Source: Xanthocytophaga flava
GTDB taxonomy: Bacteria > Bacteroidota > Bacteroidia > Cytophagales > 172606-1
Reading direction: 5' to 3'
NCBI GenBank assembly: GCA_030068525.1
Contig: JASJOS010000032.1
Coordinates: 1-43,929, forward strand
Length of the DNA: 43,929 bases
How positions within the stretch are numbered: position 1 is the stretch's first letter; each line of letters opens with the position of its first letter. The translations under genes were made by a program, and so were the position numbers. Positions 43,804 through 43,929 of the stretch are shown in pieces. Under the pieces are notes generated by a model, which was not told the origin of the DNA, made no database searches, and worked only from the letters and a program-made list of their open reading frames with translations.

Positions 43804-43929
43804 TGAGGTGGTCCTAAAAATCGGGACACACGACTTGCGAGTGAATGAGATTAATTTGATAAAGTTGTTCAAATTCTGCCGGACTTTTATAGCCCAAAGC
43901 GGAATGTCTCCTAATTCGATTATAATAAA
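43804..43929 (-). mobile_element. Right-hand IS3-family insertion sequence, 3' end
   Basis: The element appears to end at the TGAGGTGGTCC motif near 43804, which would be its terminal inverted repeat. The transposase stop lies 10 bases inside. The rest of the element is beyond the window. Confidence 0.7.
43814..43929 (-). CDS. IS3-family transposase, C-terminal end (partial)
   Basis: On the minus strand the last 38 codons read YYNRIRRHSALGYKSPAEFE, then QLYQINLIHSQVVCPDF and a stop at 43816-43814. NRxRRHSALGYKSPxEFE is the classic C-terminal signature of the OrfB integrase-type transposase of IS3 elements, just after the last catalytic glutamate. The catalytic core is outside the window. Confidence 0.92.
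   Translation of the reverse strand, partial: YYNRIRRHSALGYKSPAEFEQLYQINLIHSQVVCPDF

Noticed and set aside
1-43929. CRISPR arrays, tRNA or rRNA genes, prophage genes
   Set aside because: No regularly spaced repeats, no cloverleaf or rRNA segments and no phage structural proteins were recognised on reading both strands.

Overview
The window looks like chromosomal DNA of a Bacteroidota bacterium, most likely a Cytophagales member. The evidence is two SusC/SusD outer-membrane uptake pairs, AT-rich DNA, several promoters of the Bacteroidetes type (TTTG, about 19 bases, TANNTTTG), and families common in that order (DUF1593, DUF1684, YceI, PD40 propellers, ThuA/sugar-dehydrogenase fusions, an AraR/NrtR-type Nudix regulator). 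Both ends appear to lie in mobile or foreign DNA. The right end is the 3' end of an IS3-family transposase. The left end holds a 5'-truncated sulfatase next to the start of an unrelated minus-strand reading frame.

Layout. 1-2.3 kb: sulfatase remnant and a GC-richer short-chain dehydrogenase. 2.5-6.9 kb: DUF1593 nucleoside-hydrolase-like protein, CGNR-type regulator with a duplicated promoter, frameshifted arginase-family gene, PD40 propeller. 6.98-27.2 kb: a block bounded by two direct copies of an Rpn-family nuclease gene. The copies are about 92% identical and each has the same terminator. Inside is a candidate sulfur-oxidation module: SusC, SusD, two DoxX-like membrane proteins, a SoxD/SorB-like cytochrome c, a SoxC/SorA-like molybdenum sulfite dehydrogenase, an FAD oxidoreductase, a YeiH-type sulfate exporter, and a large haem-containing propeller/HEAT lipoprotein. 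27.9-37.1 kb: YceI, three secreted proteins of unknown role, and a second SusC/SusD pair. 37.3-39.7 kb: small Cys-rich protein, small lipoprotein, response regulator, Nudix-like regulator. 39.9-43.7 kb: a ThuA, PQQ-type sugar dehydrogenase and cytochrome c fusion behind a 17-bp inverted-repeat operator.

The most striking finding is a 205-bp inverted repeat (8241-8445 and 27372-27576). I read each arm as a complete Bacteroidetes promoter followed by a SAM-I (S-box) riboswitch. Neither riboswitch is followed by a recognisable methionine or sulfur gene; each is followed within 6-8 bases by a short orphan reading frame. They lie just beyond the two rpn copies, at the edges of the sulfur module.

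Working model (inference): the first SusCD pair imports a sulfur-containing compound. Sulfite or a related intermediate is oxidised by the molybdenum enzyme, which passes electrons to the lipoprotein cytochrome, and the product leaves through the YeiH-type carrier. The rpn copies and the inverted riboswitch cassettes are long homologous segments that could allow deletion or inversion of the block. I found no rRNA, tRNA or CRISPR array.
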